Notes: generated by a model not told the origin, from the letters alone. Positions 35,105 through 47,200 are shown, counted from the stretch's first letter. The stretch: DNA of 64,000 bases from Mikania micrantha (GCA_009363875.1 CM018697.1:51911484-51975483), one strand, 5' to 3'. Translations and numbers: made by a program.

Positions 35105-36300
35105 GTCAAGGCAAGGACTCCTCAAGGAAAAAGGATGATAAGCCTGCCAATGACGACCAAGGAGGAGATTATTCTGGTAATCCCTAATCCTCTGAGAAGC
35201 AGCTGGACCCCTATGATTACTTATTTGGTGACCTTCCTGGGAATTTTCTGTTTGAAGGTATTGACAAGGAACTAAAGGATGCGGGTATTGGTGACCTATT
35301 CACAAACGTGTTAATGGATTATGTATTTGACGCAGTTTGTGAAAAGGAGCGTGAAGAGTTAGTCGAATATTCTGTAGGAGCATCCAAAGAAGAAAAACCA
35401 GAGAACATCATACTCGAAAACATCTCCACGGACCCCTACATCGACTATTTGTATGCTCACAAATATGTCAACGCACTTGGATAGGAAGTCGCATCACTTG
35501 GCAAGGAGATTGATAGAAGGTTCGATAAACAAAGTGATTGGACACTTGCTCCTTCGGAAGTGCAAAAGTCTTGGATAGGTGAAGAATCAGCTGAAAAGAT
35601 TGAAGTCACATACACCACTAGCTCAAGTGATCTATTCGTTGTTCGCAATGAAAGATCAGAGGTCACTAGTTGGATGTACGACAAAGACAAACAGCTATAC
35701 ATTGTCAAAAGGAGAAATGGAAAGCTTGAATACTTCAAGCGACCACAGGATTTTTGTCTGATGCCAAAGTTTTCATTAGAAGCATCAACAAGGCCGTCTT
35801 CTACAACCCATCTAAAGACAGTCAGGCTGAGTTGTCTGCCAAGTTCATCAAGGATCAATGTGATAATGATTTTCCCACGATGAAGACAGCCAAAGGAAGA
35901 AGATATGTCTCTTCTAAAACCCATCTAAAGACATTAGAAGAAATCATGGATTTACTATAAGTATCCTCCTCTAGCAACAGAAAAGGTTGTCCTAGTCTGA
36001 ACAAGGGTCCCAGATAATACGCTGAAGAACTTTGACTTCTTGTACTTTGAAAAAAAAGATAAATGTAGCGGTTACTTTGAAGACAAAGGGTGACATCATT
36101 GATGTGGACATTATTTTGGACCCTATGGACCTGCATAAGTTCGGCAAGGATGATATGTAGAAACTGCATAACACTCTCATTAAGGTTTATGAAGGTTGGA
36201 TGAAGAAGCCAAACCATTTACACAAGTTGATGCTTTTTCTATAGAGTTGAAGTTATATGTTGGTTCCGGTCCTCACTCTGTCACGCTTAACATTGATTAA
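33918..36300 (+). pseudogene. Post-pol extra ORF of D, degraded
   Basis: It starts mid-domain with ANIKGKRKERFFASP and INKRHQNLVPTIGTL, then MNKKGKKQYIG, a Ser/Pro/Thr-rich region (34470-34760), a predicted helical region (about 34780-34970), an Asp-rich tract from (GAT)n (about 34990-35105), DPYDYLFGDLPGNFLFEG, DPYIDYLYAHKY and the conserved C-terminal domain (about 35600-35950: LFVVRNERSEVTSWMYDKD, RPQDFC, YNPSKDSQAELSAKF, KTAKGRRYVSS). Stops include about 34342 and 35481, with several shifts. The tail reaches SGPHSVTLNID and TAA at 36298. A second copy of the tail lies at 36695-36959. Confidence 0.8.
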
Positions 36301-37251
36301 TTTCATCAGTCTAGGCAGAGTTTGTAGAGCCCAATCCAGAGACGAATACTGACCAAAACAATCTGTGACCAGATGAAGACTAGTTTTGGTTATTTTTGTG
36401 TACATAGCATTTTCGTGTACTTAGCATTTTCGTGCACTTTAGATTTCGAGTACACGGCCAATTTGTGTACATAGGTTCGAGTACTCCTAGGAGTAGTATA
36501 AATAGACGTATTTTCTACTGCCTTAGGGTTGGATTCCCTAGGCATTAATCTCTAGAAGTATTGAGGCATTGTTCTTGTAAAGTTCACAATTTATTGTGAA
36601 CTTTACAAGAACAATGCCTCAATACTTCTAGAGATTAATGCCTAGGGAATCCAACCCTAAGGCAGATCAATGATACGTCTATTTATACATATCATCTTGT
36701 ACTTTGAAAAAAAAAAGATAAATGTAGCGGTTACTTTGAAGACAAAGGGTGACATCATTGATGTGGACATTATTTTGGACCCTATGGACCTGCATAAGTT
36801 CGGCAAGGATGATATGTAGAAACTGCATAACACTCTCATTAAGGTTTATGAAGGTTGGACGAAGAAGCGAAACCATTTACACAAGTTGATGCTTTTTCTA
36901 TAGAGTTGAAGTTATATGTTGGTTCCGGTCCTCACTCTGTCACGCTTAACATTGATTAATTTCATCAGTCTAGGCAGAGTTTGTAGAGCCCAATCCGGAG
37001 ACGAATACTGACCAAAACAATCTGTGACCAGATGAAGACTAGTTTTGGTTATTTTTGTGTACATAGCATTTTCGTGTACTTAGCATTTTCGTGCACTTTA
37101 GATTTCGAGTACACGACCAATTTGTGTACATAGGTTCGAGTACTCCTAGGAGTAGTATAAATAGACGTATTTTCTACTGCCTTAGGGTTGGATTCCCTAG
37201 GCATTAATCTCTAGAAGTATTGAGGCATTGTTCTTGTAAAGTTCACAATTT
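36038..37251 (+). repeat. Direct duplication of ORF tail plus LTR part in D
   Basis: 36038-36592 is repeated at 36695-37251, beginning TCTTGTACTTTGAAAA and ending at GTTCACAATTT. I saw only a handful of differences by eye: an A-run of 8 versus 10, and scattered changes such as GGATGAAG/GGACGAAG and CACGGCC/CACGACC. The copies are separated by the inverted LTR piece. Confidence 0.9.
36497..36688. repeat. Near-perfect palindrome with 4 nt centre in the D LTR
   Basis: Arms of about 94 bp meet at TTCACAA-TTTA-TTGTGAA (about 36584-36601). The inner 73-75 bp look perfect; the outer part has a short mismatched patch before TATAAATAGACGTA and its complement. The right arm is the LTR sequence in reverse. 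Confidence 0.92.
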
Positions 37252-37374
37252 TATACAAAAGCAAGCATTTTTCCATCTCTTCTGTTGATTCTAACTTGGA
37301 TTCCGCACTCGTTGAAGTCATTTGGCATTGTTTGGAGTAATAAAGCTCAAGTCTTGATCGCATCTGGACCTACA
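36982..37374 (+). repeat. 3' LTR of D, complete copy (393 bp)
   Basis: It begins TGTAGAGCCC and ends GGACCTACA. TTCGTGTAC(T/A)-type motifs lie upstream of the TATA box TATAAATAG at 37156-37164. A partial copy starts at 36323 and stops at the palindrome centre. Confidence 0.9.
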
Positions 37375-38495
37375 GACTAGGACAATGGTTTCTGAAGTGT
37401 CCTTCTGCCCTGCAGTTATAACAGGCTTTTCCACCTATAATGGCAGGAACCGCTGGGGTTGTAGAGGCAGCAAGATGTGTGGCACGACACGTTGCCACTA
37501 AATGTCCGAACCTTCCACACTTGGTACACTTTCAGAATGGAAGGGTAGAGAGATGATGATATCGGCACGTTGTGCAAAGTGAGTATGGGCCAGTATAAGG
37601 CTTTCTAGCCACAGTAGCTTATGGGGCAGAATCGATTGGTGTGGCTTGAATAGGTGCAGCTACAGTCGTTGCAACATAATTCTTCAGAGATTTCTGCTTT
37701 TTTTCTTTGGTTGGTGTTCCAGCTTCTTGTTCTCTTCAGTCTGTGCCCTCTTACACCCTTTCTGAGTGAGTAGTCCAGCTTTGACATACTCCTTTGTGAG
37801 AGTAGAACTCAAATGGATAGCCCCTCAAGAGTAGCACCCATAACATTTCCCCTGATCACTAGGGGCAATCCTTTAATGTACTTCTCTATCTTATGGGATA
37901 GAGGAGTAACCAGGTGTGGAACTAGGATACACAACTCGTGATAACGAGTTGTATATTTTGCATTCTCCCCACTGTCTTGAGTCAGGCTCCATACTTCTGC
38001 CTCTAGCTTCTTCAACTCATGGCGAGGACAAAAAATTTCCACAAGTAGCTTCTTAAAGTCTTCCCATGGTAGGGACAAAGCAACTTCTCTACCTCTGGTG
38101 TTTTTCTCTGTGTTCCACCAGGTAAGCATGCCTTTGTGAAAAGAGCTTGAAGCCATTTTAACTTTCACATTTTCAGGACACCCTGTAAAGTCATGGATGT
38201 CCTCGATGCTCTCAAGCCACTATAGTATGCCTTTTTCCCCTTTGGCACCTGCATACTTAGGAGGTTTAGCATCATTGAACTGCTTGAAAGTAAAAGTGGT
38301 AGTTTTGGTTTTACTGATGTTGGAATTGTTTGTCGTTGAGTCACCACCACCTCCCCGTAGCTGGTTGGTGATATCAGTTACCATACCCGGAATAATCTCC
38401 TTCATCTGAAGAGAGAGGAATCAGGTGATCTTGTTGATTTCTTCATCGTTTCTGCTTGCAGAACCCTCACCGTGAGGATTACATCGATGAGGCAT
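37375..38495 (-). pseudogene. Gypsy gag of E, truncated
   Basis: The start ATG 38495 gives MPHRCNPHGEGS. It continues with IIPGMVTDITNQLRGGGG, FKQFNDAKPPKYAG, WLESIEDIHDFTGCPEN and TWWNTEKNTRGREVALSLPW, closely parallel to the gag of H, so E and H belong to one subfamily. In-frame stops lie near 38219 and 38420, with a deletion and shift near 37820. The final zinc knuckle CYNCRAEGHFRNHC is directly at the D junction. Confidence 0.88.
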
Positions 38496-38776
38496 TCTAC
38501 GAAGAGAAAGCCACAAGCGGGTCAGTAACGTGAAGTTATACAATTGAATCACAAGATAAAGTTAGTAATATTTTCATACTACTACTATTATCATTCAGTT
38601 GTAATGATGAATATGCAATTCGACTACAAGATATGATTCTTTGACATACAATGAATGATATAAAATGATTTGTACATTTAAGCTTAAGCTTGCATGTACT
38701 ATTGTGGCATGCAACCACAATGGTTACATGTCTAACTGCGTTAGCATGTATGAACAAGATTGTTGTGATGAACTAT
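37375..38776 (-). mobile_element. Gypsy element E, part 1 (gag and start of leader)
   Basis: On the minus strand gag starts at 38495 and is cut at 37375 by D. The leader continues to 38776, where SIRE element I is inserted; E resumes at 51275. The duplicated ACTAT (38772-38776 and 51275-51279) proves the two parts were contiguous. Confidence 0.9.
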
Positions 38777-39158
38777 TGTAGGTCCAGAAACAGATCAAGA
38801 TCCAAGCTTTATGTTTCCAAACATCATCAATCAACTCTATAGTGTGCGGAATCCAGAATAGAGTAATAGAAGAAGCAAGAAGAACAAGAAAGATCAAAAC
38901 TTTGAATGTATTCAAAAAGTATACGAAAATGTGCCTCAAACGTCTAGAGAGCACACCTTGGGATTCGTGTTACAATCTGTACAAAAATATGTCTATTTAT
39001 ACTAGATCTAGCAGTATTCGAAGTTTAGGTTCGAGTATACGAACCAGGTTCGTGTACACGAACCTGAGTACACGAAAATTTACAAAAACTTTGCAAAATC
39101 TGAGTGTTGACTCTTCCGTGTTGACTTTGTCAGTCTTCAACGTTGATTGGACTCTACA
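38777..39158 (-). repeat. 3' LTR of element I (382 bp)
   Basis: On the plus strand it runs from TGTAGGTCC to GGACTCTACA. The minus-strand TATA box TATAAATAG is at 38993-39001. Two adjacent palindromic motifs lie upstream of it, including the perfect 20-mer AGGTTCGTGTACACGAACCT at 39046-39065. Confidence 0.96.
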
Positions 39159-39170
39159 AACTCCCCCCTA
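39159..39170 (-). promoter_or_regulatory. Polypurine tract of element I
   Basis: Minus-strand TAGGGGGGAGTT lies directly before the LTR start TGTAGAGTCC. The same TAGGGGAGT-type tract precedes the LTR of B. Confidence 0.9.
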
Positions 39171-39181
39171 GACTGGCGAAG

Positions 39182-40456
39182 TCATCCGATAGGAAGAGTA
39201 ACACTGTGTGGCCCTGCTCCAGCATACAGCTTCAGCTTCATGGCATAAGCAACAGCTCGTGTAAATGGCTTAGCCAGCTCATCATTTCCGGAATATACTC
39301 ATATAGGAGAGTTGTGCAGCTTCATCATGTCATCTTTACCATACTTCAGAAGATCCATAGGGTCAAGAATCATGTCGATGTCATCAACATCATCTATATT
39401 CCTAAGAATAACTGCAGCAAGGTTCAGATCATCAAAATACCAAGATAGAAATTTAGCCAGAGAGTTATCAGGAACTCTTGGCGAGACAGGTACTGCTTGC
39501 TCTATATGAGGGGGAGGTTACTTATAGTACACCCAGGGTTTCTTTGTCTTTGGATCGATGATGCATGATGAAACAAAACGTCGTCCCTTTGCCGTGCGCA
39601 TCACTGGGAAGTTCTTCCCACACTGATCTTTGATAAACTTTGCGAACAAATCAGCCTGTGAGTCCTTAGAAGGATTGAAGAACATTGCTTTGTCAATGCT
39701 TCTGATGTCGACTTTAGGCAATGAACAAAAATCTCTTGGCTTCTTGTAGAACTCGACCTTTCCGTTCATCCGTTTGACCAAGTAGATGTCTCTTTGTTTG
39801 TCGTACATCCAACAGCATACATTTGACCTGTCATTGCGAACTGCAAACAAGTTTCTGTCATCTGAAATAAAGGTATGCTCTGGATGCTGGTCGCCCATTT
39901 CTTTGAACCAAGCAGCTTTGTCAACAGGAGGAGCAGGCGTCCAGTCCTTCTTTCTATCGAACCAGCTATTTATCACTTCATGTAGAGAGGTGACTTCATT
40001 TCCCAAAGCATCAATGTATTTGTGGGCATACAAATAATCGATATAGGGATCATCAGATACATTGCCAAGTATTATGTTTTCTGGTTCTTCTTCTACAGAT
40101 GCCCCTGTAGAAGACTTGGTTTGATCCCCCTTTTGATGGCTTGGTGACCCAAAATCAAAGCTATCTGGAAGATCATCAAATATACTGTCAAGTACAGCTC
40201 CAGTAGTCTCATCTGGTTGAACACAATCGCCAAAAAGGATGTCGTCTGGAATGTCTCCAAATAGATCATCATATAGACCAGAAGGCTTCCCGGAAGAGGA
40301 TGGATTCCAAGAGTCTCCACCCTGATCTTTGTCATCAGGAGGTCCTTGATCTTTATCTTTGTTATCTCCATCTTTGTCATCTTTATCACCTTGATCGTCT
40401 TTATCATCTTTGTCATCCTTTTCATCTTTATCTTTCTTTTGATCTTGTTCATCATT

Positions 40457-40490
<34 letters not shown>

Positions 40491-42199
40491 CTGTCGTCAC
40501 TGTCATTACTGACATCCATGACTTCATCTTCAGACTCGGAGACTTCTTCTCATTTGAGTCGTTTGATATCCCTCTGCATCTTGTGGTTCTCTAATAAAAG
40601 AATTCTGATGAATTTTTCATGAGCCTTGATCTTTCCTTTGCACTTGTTCAGATGAGAACATATCTTGATCTTCCCTTCACGCAGGTTCATGATCATTTTG
40701 TCCTTTATCTCAGCATCTTTCTCTAACTGATAGACTCGCTCCTGTAATCCAACAAGATCCACATGCACTTGCACAGGCTCGTATGGTGAATCGGAATGCA
40801 AAGGAGATTTTCCTTTGCTGCTTCCGGACTGATGTGAAGGTGATTTGGTTTTGGTTTGTGGAGGGATAGTGACGGATGGACGAGTGGAGGGAACTCGGAT
40901 GATTAGTTTGGTTTTCGAAGGTTTGGTAGTAGGTTTAAGCTGTTGTGGTTTAATTGGTTGAGAATGTTGAGGTGGTGGAGGTGGTTGAGTGACAGGTGGT
41001 GGTGAAGGTGGTTTGGTGACATGTGGTGGTGATGGTGGTAAGGTGACATGTGGTGGTGATGGTGGTACGGTGACAGGAGTTGGTTTAGCAGGTGCCTGGG
41101 TCATAATGGCAGCAGCAGAGGAGAAGGATAATCCTGAGAACATCTTCTGAAGACGAGGATCCCTGTTTTTCCTGGCCATAGTCTTTTGCCTCTTCTTCTT
41201 AGGTGAAGAATCAGGAGTTGGAGTGTAATCCGCATCTTGAGCTTCTTCCCTTTCTTGCCTTGTGGGAGGTGGCCTCTCTGGGATGAAATCTTCACTTGAT
41301 GAAGAGGAAGAAACATCAGCTGCAACCTTTGTAGCTTTACTCGCTTTAGCTTTAGAACTTGTAGCATGAGTATCATGTTCTTCTGCTACTATTGCCACTG
41401 GGGTTCCGGGCATATCCTCATCTACCCCTTCTCCCACAAATCGTCCGAACTTGATCAGAGGCCTTTGACCGACATATTGCTTCTTCCCTCGCTTGTTCAT
41501 CTTCATATAGCCAAAGATGTCATCACGCATCCTTTTGATTCCCAGAGTGCCAACAGTGGGAACCAGATCCTGGTATAGTTTGTTGATGACGATCTGTATG
41601 AAGCGAGGAAATGCCAGAAACCTCTCCTTTCTCCTTCCCTTGATGTTAGCATACATGTCAAGAAATATCATTCTTGAGAAGTTGAAATCCATTCCCAGAG
41701 CCAAAGTTGTCAAACAAGAGCTCAGTGTCTGATTCAGCACATCATATCCGCCTTTCCTTCCGGACAAACACTGTGTGACAATGTGAGCCAGATATCTCCA
41801 GTAGGGATGAAGATGTTTCTTCTCGGTAGGAGGATAAGCACCCTCGTGTCCCATCTGGAAGACAGTACGGTTGACCAAATCCTGATCCAACTCTACCGCA
41901 TCTGAATCCTTGTCTCCGAATTGCAGACATTCTCGTAGGATCTGCTCTGTGATGGTGATTGACTTCCCTTGAATCTTCCCAACGATACTTATGTTTCCAT
42001 TACTGTCAGTATGCTCAGTAACGGTGCTCCAAAAGCTCTCAATATAATCAGAAAAGATGGCAGGATGCTCCATGATAACATAGTTTACTGGAGATAAAAT
42101 CAGACCATCAATCAGGCTCTTGAACTCTGAATGTTTTTGCAGTGGATCTCCGAGGTATGCTGTCATGTTGTGATCAGGTACGAATCGTAGGTCTGCCAT
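39182..42199 (-). pseudogene. Post-pol extra ORF of element I (about 1005 codons, three in-frame stops)
   Basis: One continuous frame from ATG 42199 to TGA 39182, interrupted by TGA at about 40550 and TAA at about 39518 and one more stop near 39300, without a frameshift. Residues about 50-270 form a conserved N-terminal region (FWSTV; LHPYWRYLAHIVTQC; GRRKERFLAFPRFIQIVINK; MNKRGKKQYVG). Residues about 365-480 are Pro-rich. About 490-549 look helical and charged. About 561-630 are an Asp/Lys tract with ten Asp in a row. About 740-893 are a C-terminal domain with HTFISDDRNLFAVRNDRSN, YLVKRMNGKVEFYKKPRDFC, FFNPSKDSQADLFAKFIKDQ and RTAKGRRFVSSC. B and D share this layout. It lies 2 kb downstream of pol; how it is expressed is unclear. 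Env-like is a historical label for such ORFs; I see no membrane anchor and assign no function. Confidence 0.85.
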
Positions 42200-42261
42200 C
42201 TGAAAAATAGAAACAAATCATGTTAGTTTAATTTCAAGAAAGACTGGATTTGCCAAAAAAT

Positions 42262-42500
42262 TTTCTAGGTCTTAGTATACACGAAGACCAGAGTGTTCAC
42301 GAAACTCAGAGTTTAAAAAAAATTCCAAGTCTTGTGTACACGAAGACTAAGATGTACACGAAATACTTGATGTACACGAAATGTGATGTGTACACGAAGT
42401 ATATTTTGTACACGAAATGGATCTTGTACACGAAATGTGATCTGTACTCGAAACATTGGTTGTACACGAAGTGTTCGTGTACTCGAAATTATTACATTTC
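42262..42500 (-). repeat. TGTACACGAA motif array upstream of the post-pol ORF of I
   Basis: About twelve copies of GTACACGAA or GTACTCGAA in about 240 bp, spaced 10-25 bp (all plus-strand reading, with one reverse TTCGTGTACTC near the end). More scattered copies follow up to 42945. The block lies just upstream of the post-pol ORF start in its transcription direction. Confidence 0.9.
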
Positions 42501-42980
42501 GTGTACTCCAAATTCTTTGAAAAACTTATCATTTTGGCTCCATAGATTTTCTAATCATATTCAATATACTCGGAATTGAGAGGCGACCAACATATTCACG
42601 AATTGCCTTTCAATTTTAAGTATTTCGTGGTCAATCTGACCAAAAACCTTCTCTAAACGAAAATCGCGTACTCGAAATCTAATTTTCACTATAACTTTCG
42701 AATGCACGGTCAAAATTTGATAAAATTATATACCTAGTGTCGCCTAATGATGATCTATAAGATGGCCGGAGTAGAATTTTGAAATAGGGTCTAGAAATCG
42801 AAATCGCCTCAGAGCAAACAATCTGTACTCGAAGTGAAGAAACCGCGTACACGAAATTGTGGTATTCGAAATTGAATATCGGTGGACTATTTATAGGGTG
42901 ACTTCGAATACACATCTTCGTGTACACGATTTTGAGTACAAACACTTAGTTAAATTTTCGATTTAAAAAATCTAACTTTT

Positions 42981-43040
42981 CTAAAATAAAATAAAATAAA
43001 ATAAAATAAAATAAAATAAAATAGAATAAAATAAAATAAG
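42981..43040. repeat. (AAATA)n microsatellite
   Basis: About a dozen AAATA units with one G interruption near 43024, within the pol to post-pol spacer of element I. Confidence 0.95.
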
Positions 43041-44213
43041 ACAAGTTTAAGTTTAGTCGGGTCAAATTTGTGGGATCAAATCTGTTATCAAAATTTTAAC
43101 CATCTTAGTTAATTTCTCAGTGAAGCACAACCTTTAAATAGCTGTTCCCTACCAATGATTTCCACTCGTTAATCCATCTCTTAAAAAATCAGTTATATGA
43201 TCAAGTTTTTCTGAAAATCTCTTATGGGAAATTTGTTATCAATTAGATTGTAAGACTAGATTAATATGCAACCTATCAGTCTTGTTAAATCCTTTGTTTC
43301 AAACTTTGATTGTGTTTCAACGAACTTCAAATTATTTTGACAGAGTTTTAAGATGAGAAAAGAAAAGAACAGATCTATTAGGTTTAGAATCAAGAACAAG
43401 AAGGGGTTCTATCATCTTGTGCTCATTGGCATCTTTTATTTTCTGATCTGCAGACACATTGGTCTTAACGTCACACATCCAGTTCTTTGCTTACGCAAAA
43501 CATTGAATGCTTCAGTAGGTATTTCCCGCTCTTTGTTTGCACAAAACATAGAAAATACCCGAGTTTTTTCAAACATAATTTTAAGTTTATAGAAGCACAA
43601 TCTCGTTTTGATTTAAAGGATTTAATGTAGAAGTCAAATAGTTGTCACACATTTCTAGTTATCTAATGATCATGATTTCACACTTATTTATCTATTTATA
43701 TGTATTTTAAGTTTGATCAAGACTGATTATTTAAGTTTTGAAAAACTTATTTCTACTTCTTAGGATAGAATAGATATTCAAGGTTGTGATTCCTTTTGAA
43801 ATCATATTAAGATAGTGAAATTTTGATCCTTAGAGATTATTTCACTTCCCACTTTGATCGATTCACTTTGCTCGTCCAAATAAAATCTTTTTGTATTTTC
43901 TTAAGTTTTTGTAAAGTTAAAAGTTAAAAATGTTTTTGAAATTTTCTTTGAATTACATGAAGCAGAATCTCCATTTCTTAGGATTTCAAAAACCTAACTC
44001 CCCCTAAACTTATAGATTATCTTAGACTGACTCAAAGACCGAAAATCCTTTTGTTGTTTTGTAAATTTTGACTCAAAGACCGAAAAATCTTTTTGTTGTT
44101 TTGTAAATTTTGACTCAAAGAACGAAAAATCTTTTTGTTGTTTTGTAAATTTTCTCCCCCTAAATTTGTGAACTGAGTAAGACACAAATTTTAATGTATT
44201 TACAAAAATGCTT
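43041..44213 (-). other. Non-coding spacer between pol and post-pol ORF of I
   Basis: AT-rich sequence without a credible gene. Short frames such as 43353-43592 on the plus strand have no recognisable domain. It contains the 44 bp tandem repeat at its pol-proximal end. Confidence 0.65.
44031..44156. repeat. Three tandem copies of a unit of about 43 bp just after pol
   Basis: The unit begins GACTCAAAGACCGAAAA and ends TTTTGTTGTTTTGTAAATTT. Three copies occur with a few substitutions. The block begins about 58 bp beyond the pol stop. Confidence 0.92.
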
Positions 44214-47200
44214 TCAATTAAAGCTTATTAATTTGAGAGAGGCAAGCAAGTGATGGAAGCGTGCTGTATCGAACGGTTTTGTGAAAATTTTCGCTAGATT
44301 GTCAACAGTGTGGACCTTTTCAAGATGAATCAGTTTACGTTCGAAACAGTCACGGATGAAGTGAATCTGGATGTCAATATGTTTAGTTTTGGAATGTTGT
44401 ACCGGATTCTTGACTATCTGTAGGGCTGCTTCATTGTCACAATAAATAGGAGAGTCAAGAAAGTTCAAACCGTAATCGAGGAGTTGTTGTTGCATCCAGA
44501 TAACCTGAGAGCAACAACTTGAAGCAGCAACATATTCGGCTTCTGCAGTGGATGTGGATACGGTCGTTTGCTTCTTACACTGCCATGAAACAAGGCGATC
44601 TCCCAGGTACTGACACCCACCAGTGGTTGACTTCCTATCCAGGTTACATCCACCAAAGTCACTGTCTGAGTATGCAAATAATTGAAACTCAGAGTTCTTT
44701 GGATACCAAAGACCAAGCTTAGGTTTCCCGACTAGGTACCGAAAGATTCTCTTGACAGCTATGAGGTGAGATGCCTTCGGATTTGCCTGATATCTGGCAC
44801 ACTGACATACTGAAAACATAATGTCTGGACGACTGGCAGTCAGATACATCAGAGAACCAATCATTGAGCGATAGAGGTGTTGATCAACATCTTCACCATC
44901 TAAATCCGAAGTTAGGATAGGACGAGCAGCCATGGGAGTGGATGCCGGCTTTGACTCCATCATTTTGAACTTGTTCAAAATGTCCGTGACGTATTTTCCT
45001 TGGTGAATCAGCACACCCTTACAATCCTGTTTTACCTGTAGACCCAGAAAGAAGGTTATTTCTCCCATTGTGCTCATCTCAAATTTCTTTTTCATCACCC
45101 CTTCAAATTCCTTGCACAACGCTGAGCTGGTGGAGCCAAAGATGATGTCATCCACATAGATTTGAACGAGAATTAAATCATTCTTATCTTTGCGAACGAA
45201 CAAGGTCTGATCAATAGCTCCACGGGTATATCCATTTGCGAGCAGGTGATCAGTAAGCGTAGCATACCATGCTCGCGGTGCTTGATGAAGGCCGTAAAGA
45301 GCTTTGTCTAACTTGTAGACATGCTCTGGATACTGAGAATCTTCAAAACTAGGGGGTTGGCACACATAGATTTCTTCCTTTACCTTTCCGTATAAGAAAG
45401 CTGTCTTCACATCCATCTGATATACCATGAAGTTCATATAGGAGGCGTAAGCCAAGAAAATTCGAATGGCCTCAAGTCGTGCAACTGGCGCAAAGACTTC
45501 CTCATAATCTATCCCCTCTTGTTGATAAAAGCCTTGAACCACCAACCTTGCTTTGTTTCGGATAATGACTCCAGAGTCATCTCTTTTATTTCTGAAAACC
45601 CATCTGGTTCCTATAGGCAGTTTTCCTTTGGACAGGGGAACCAGATTCCATACTTTAAGTTTCTGAAACTGCATCAGTTCTTCCTGCATTGCTTCAACCC
45701 AGCTGGACTCTTTGAGAGCCATTTTAACATTCTTGGGCTCAACCTGCGAGATAAAACAAGAATATAAACATGAATTAATTGGACCTGATTGACTTCTGGT
45801 AGTCGTCTCTTCAGGCAACAGGTTCTGAGCTGTAATGGTTCTGCTTCGAGTGAGAACACCTTCCGAGAGAGGTCCAATAATATTTTCAACTGGATGATTC
45901 TTGTTTATATTGAGTGTTGGCACTTCTTCCACAGCTAGATTGTCTAGCAAGTTGCTGAGATTATTCACTTGATCTATACTTGAGGAAGAAATGTTGTCGG
46001 TATGAGCATTTTCACTTGACTTAGTTACTTGATCCACACAATGTTCCTCAGGAATGTTATCTGAGAACAATGGATTATCAAAGGTCTGGTGAGAGGAAGA
46101 TGAGATTTGATCAGCTTCTGGAAGTGGTTGAACAGACTGAGAAGTGTCTGGTTCTGATGGGAGAACTTCTTGTACTGGGGTCGGCTGAGCTGGAGGGTCA
46201 CGATTGTACATGCCAGGAGGATCAACTGTCAAAAGATTAGGATCACATGGAACATTGTCAACTCTATAGTCCACATCATCACCTTTGTAGAAATCATCGG
46301 CTTGCTCAGATGCTCCTGCATTCTCAGATGGAGTGCTGAAGGGCTTAAAAGTGGAGTCATACTCAAACAGCCAGTTTGGACCAGAACCAGCATCAGTAGA
46401 GTTCATTTCTTGCCAATCTATGTAGTATGATTCCACAATCATCCGAGTTTTCTTGTTATAAACTCTGTATGCTGCCCTTTCAGACGAGTAGCCCACGAAG
46501 TAACACTCATCTGCCTTATCATCAAACTTATGGTTAGGCTCTGTATGAAGAAGAGTGCAAGGACATCCGAATGACTTGAAGTGTCCAACTTTGGGCTTCT
46601 GATTGAATAGAATCTCGTAGGGAGTCTTCTGATGACGCTTCAGAAGTGCTCTATTTTGAACATAGCACGCAGTGTTAACTGCTTCAGCCCAGAAAAAGAT
46701 TGGTAGCTTTGATTCTGACAACATTGTTCGTGCAGCTTCTATAAGCGTTCTGTTTCTCCTTTCAGCAACTCCATTTTGCTGAGGTGTTCTAGCTGCACTG
46801 TATTGCCTAGCTATCCCTTTCTCATCACAGAAATCTATAAGAGTCTGATTTCTAAATTTAGTTCCATTATCAGTTCTAATCACCTTGACCTTTAGATTCT
46901 TCTGATTTTCAATCAAGGTAATGAACTTCTTCAAATTCTCTGGAGCTTCATCTTTCTTGGCCAGAAAGAACACCCAAGTGAATCTGGAATAATCGTCTGT
47001 CACAACGAGACAATATGACTTTTTCCCAATACGGTCCGAAGAGATCCATATGAAGAAGTTGAAGAACTGAAGAGATAGAAGTGAACAATTTAGGCTTGTG
47101 AGGTCTCTTGTGTTGTTTCCCTTTGGCACAAGCGATACATTTCTCAATAGTGGAGAAATCTTTAGAAGGTAGACCAATGACGTGATCTCCCTTGGCGAGT

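Larger units (their letters stand above)
33918..37374 (+). mobile_element. 3' part of SIRE-type Copia element D, internally rearranged
   Basis: It comprises the post-pol ORF from mid-domain, a polypurine tract, a first partial LTR, an inverted LTR piece, a second copy of the ORF tail and tract, and finally a complete LTR (36982-37374). The right end inserts into the gag of Gypsy element E, with GACTA at 37375-37379 as candidate duplication. The left joins C. Confidence 0.85.

Noticed and set aside
40346..40594. Hydrophobic plus-strand ORF (Ile/Phe-rich) as a membrane protein
   Set aside because: It is the antisense of the Asp/Lys tract of the post-pol ORF; GAT repeats read backward give Ile and His runs.
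42981..43040. CRISPR-like or satellite array
   Set aside because: It is a simple AAATA microsatellite without spacers.
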